Below, piece by piece: positions 63,384 through 64,000 of a DNA stretch of 64,000 bases. A model generated the notes under the pieces. That model saw nothing but the letters and a program-made list of their open reading frames with translations. It was not told the DNA's origin and searched no databases. The translations under genes and the position numbers were made by a program. The DNA is from Legionella_A sp963772805 (lineage in GTDB: Bacteria > Pseudomonadota > Gammaproteobacteria > Legionellales > Legionellaceae): positions 806,001 to 870,000 of the forward strand of contig CAVYYU010000008.1 in NCBI GenBank assembly GCA_963772805.1, given 5' to 3'. Numbering within the stretch: the stretch's first letter is position 1; each line of letters starts with the position of its first letter.

Positions 63384-64000
63384 ATGAACTCAAAAGAAAA
63401 AAAATGGTCCACTGAACTGTTCGAGCTAATCTATGAAAGAGTCGATGCTCAAATTAAAAAATACACCGCGCTCCAAAAAATAGGAGTAGGTCCTGATGCT
63501 GGGATGAGTATTGCTTTAATAATCGCTGAAGTTGATGAGCTAATTCACTCTGCTAATATGTTGCTTTATGAACTTAACGAACCTTCAGAAAGCAAAAATA
63601 ATAATAACAGCCTATTTGAAAGCCTATTAAAACAAACATTGTTTAATGTTCAGCAAGAATACATTCGTGGCTACGCTGGTTGGCTAATAGATGAAAACAA
63701 TATTCATACACCCGCGATGTCCAGAATCAAATCGCAACAAAAAAAACTAATGGATTTAGCCGAGGAAGCTCAGATTTCAATCGACGCAATTACTCCTGTT
63801 ACAAAAGCACAACGACAATGCCAGCATGATAGTCAGGTCATTGCGATACGAATCTTAAATTTCGCCATTCAATTAAAAGAAAATCCAGAGAAAGAAATTG
63901 AAGAAAAAATTCCAGACCATGCTCTAACTATTTTACGTCGCCATGCAAAGCCTAATGGCCGATATCATCAAGAGCCTATTTGGACTGCGATAAAAGATTT
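63384..64000 (+). CDS. Unidentified protein, N-terminal part (runs off window)
   Basis: The ATG at 63384 has AAGGA nine bases upstream, and the frame is open to the window end (205 codons). The protein is soluble-looking, helical and charged, with no signal peptide: M-N-S-K-E-K-K-W-S-T-E-L-F-E, then Y-I-R-G-Y-A-G-W-L and L-T-I-L-R-R-H-A-K-P-N-G. I recognise no domain. Probably an operon with the DsbB-like gene. Confidence 0.7.
   Translation, partial: MNSKEKKWSTELFELIYERVDAQIKKYTALQKIGVGPDAGMSIALIIAEVDELIHSANMLLYELNEPSESKNNNNSLFESLLKQTLFNVQQEYIRGYAGWLIDENNIHTPAMSRIKSQQKKLMDLAEEAQISIDAITPVTKAQRQCQHDSQVIAIRILNFAIQLKENPEKEIEEKIPDHALTILRRHAKPNGRYHQEPIWTAIKD

Noticed and set aside
1..64000. CRISPR array
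   Set aside because: No series of regularly spaced short repeats was seen; repeats found are IS ends, ankyrin units or the DnaA-box repeat.

Overview
The window looks like part of a Legionella chromosome. It is AT-rich and carries eukaryotic-like effector genes: an ankyrin-repeat protein, an F-box protein with a C-terminal CaaX box, and a protease-like/ankyrin protein. It also has a DUF302 fusion protein, and its polyketide cluster, read by collinearity, predicts the blue-white fluorophore legioliulin known from Legionella dumoffii. The species is inferred, not shown.

Layout. The left 35 kb is accessory DNA crowded with mobile elements. 1-5.2 kb: the start of an ankyrin gene, then three insertion sequences piled onto one GTACG target (IS1202-like with a 15-bp target duplication, an rve-type IS, an IS3). 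5.4-10.7 kb: an unrecognised coiled-coil protein and an IS256 transposase killed by a nonsense codon and an IS21 insertion. 10.8-12.7 kb: an origin-like repeat with DnaA boxes and a beta-lactamase-fold protein that has lost its catalytic residues and is fused to DUF302. 12.8-22.1 kb: a complete Tn3-family transposon (41-bp inverted repeats, AAGTA target duplication). Its cargo is a clan-CD-protease-like/ankyrin gene split by an ISAs1 element, a decayed Tn402/Tn5053-like unit, a DUF4160/DUF2442 pair and a resolvase. 22.2-29.6 kb: a gene split by an IS3, the F-box/CaaX protein, an IS5 element with a GIY-YIG passenger, a second copy of the DnaA-box repeat, and another rve-type IS.

30-57.5 kb is much cleaner. 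It holds a response regulator with degenerate GGDEF and intact EAL domains, a FadL-like porin, one ISAs1, and the polyketide locus. There, a MIO-type aromatic amino acid lyase and a free-standing malonyl transacylase are divergent from two trans-AT PKS proteins of 4801 and 1293 residues. A membrane histidine kinase follows. 57.5-64 kb is conserved-looking chromosome: a DUF3541-like secreted protein, a fadI-fadJ-like beta-oxidation operon, tRNA-Ser(GCU), tRNA-Arg(ACG), a DsbB-like membrane protein and an unidentified partial gene.

How the polyketide genes fit together: the lyase would make cinnamate, the FAAL domain loads it, five malonyl extensions follow with acyl groups supplied in trans, and the reduction pattern (DH+KR, none, none, KR, inactive DH) leads on paper to a C19 8-hydroxy-3-(phenylbutadienyl)isocoumarin, which is how I remember legioliulin.
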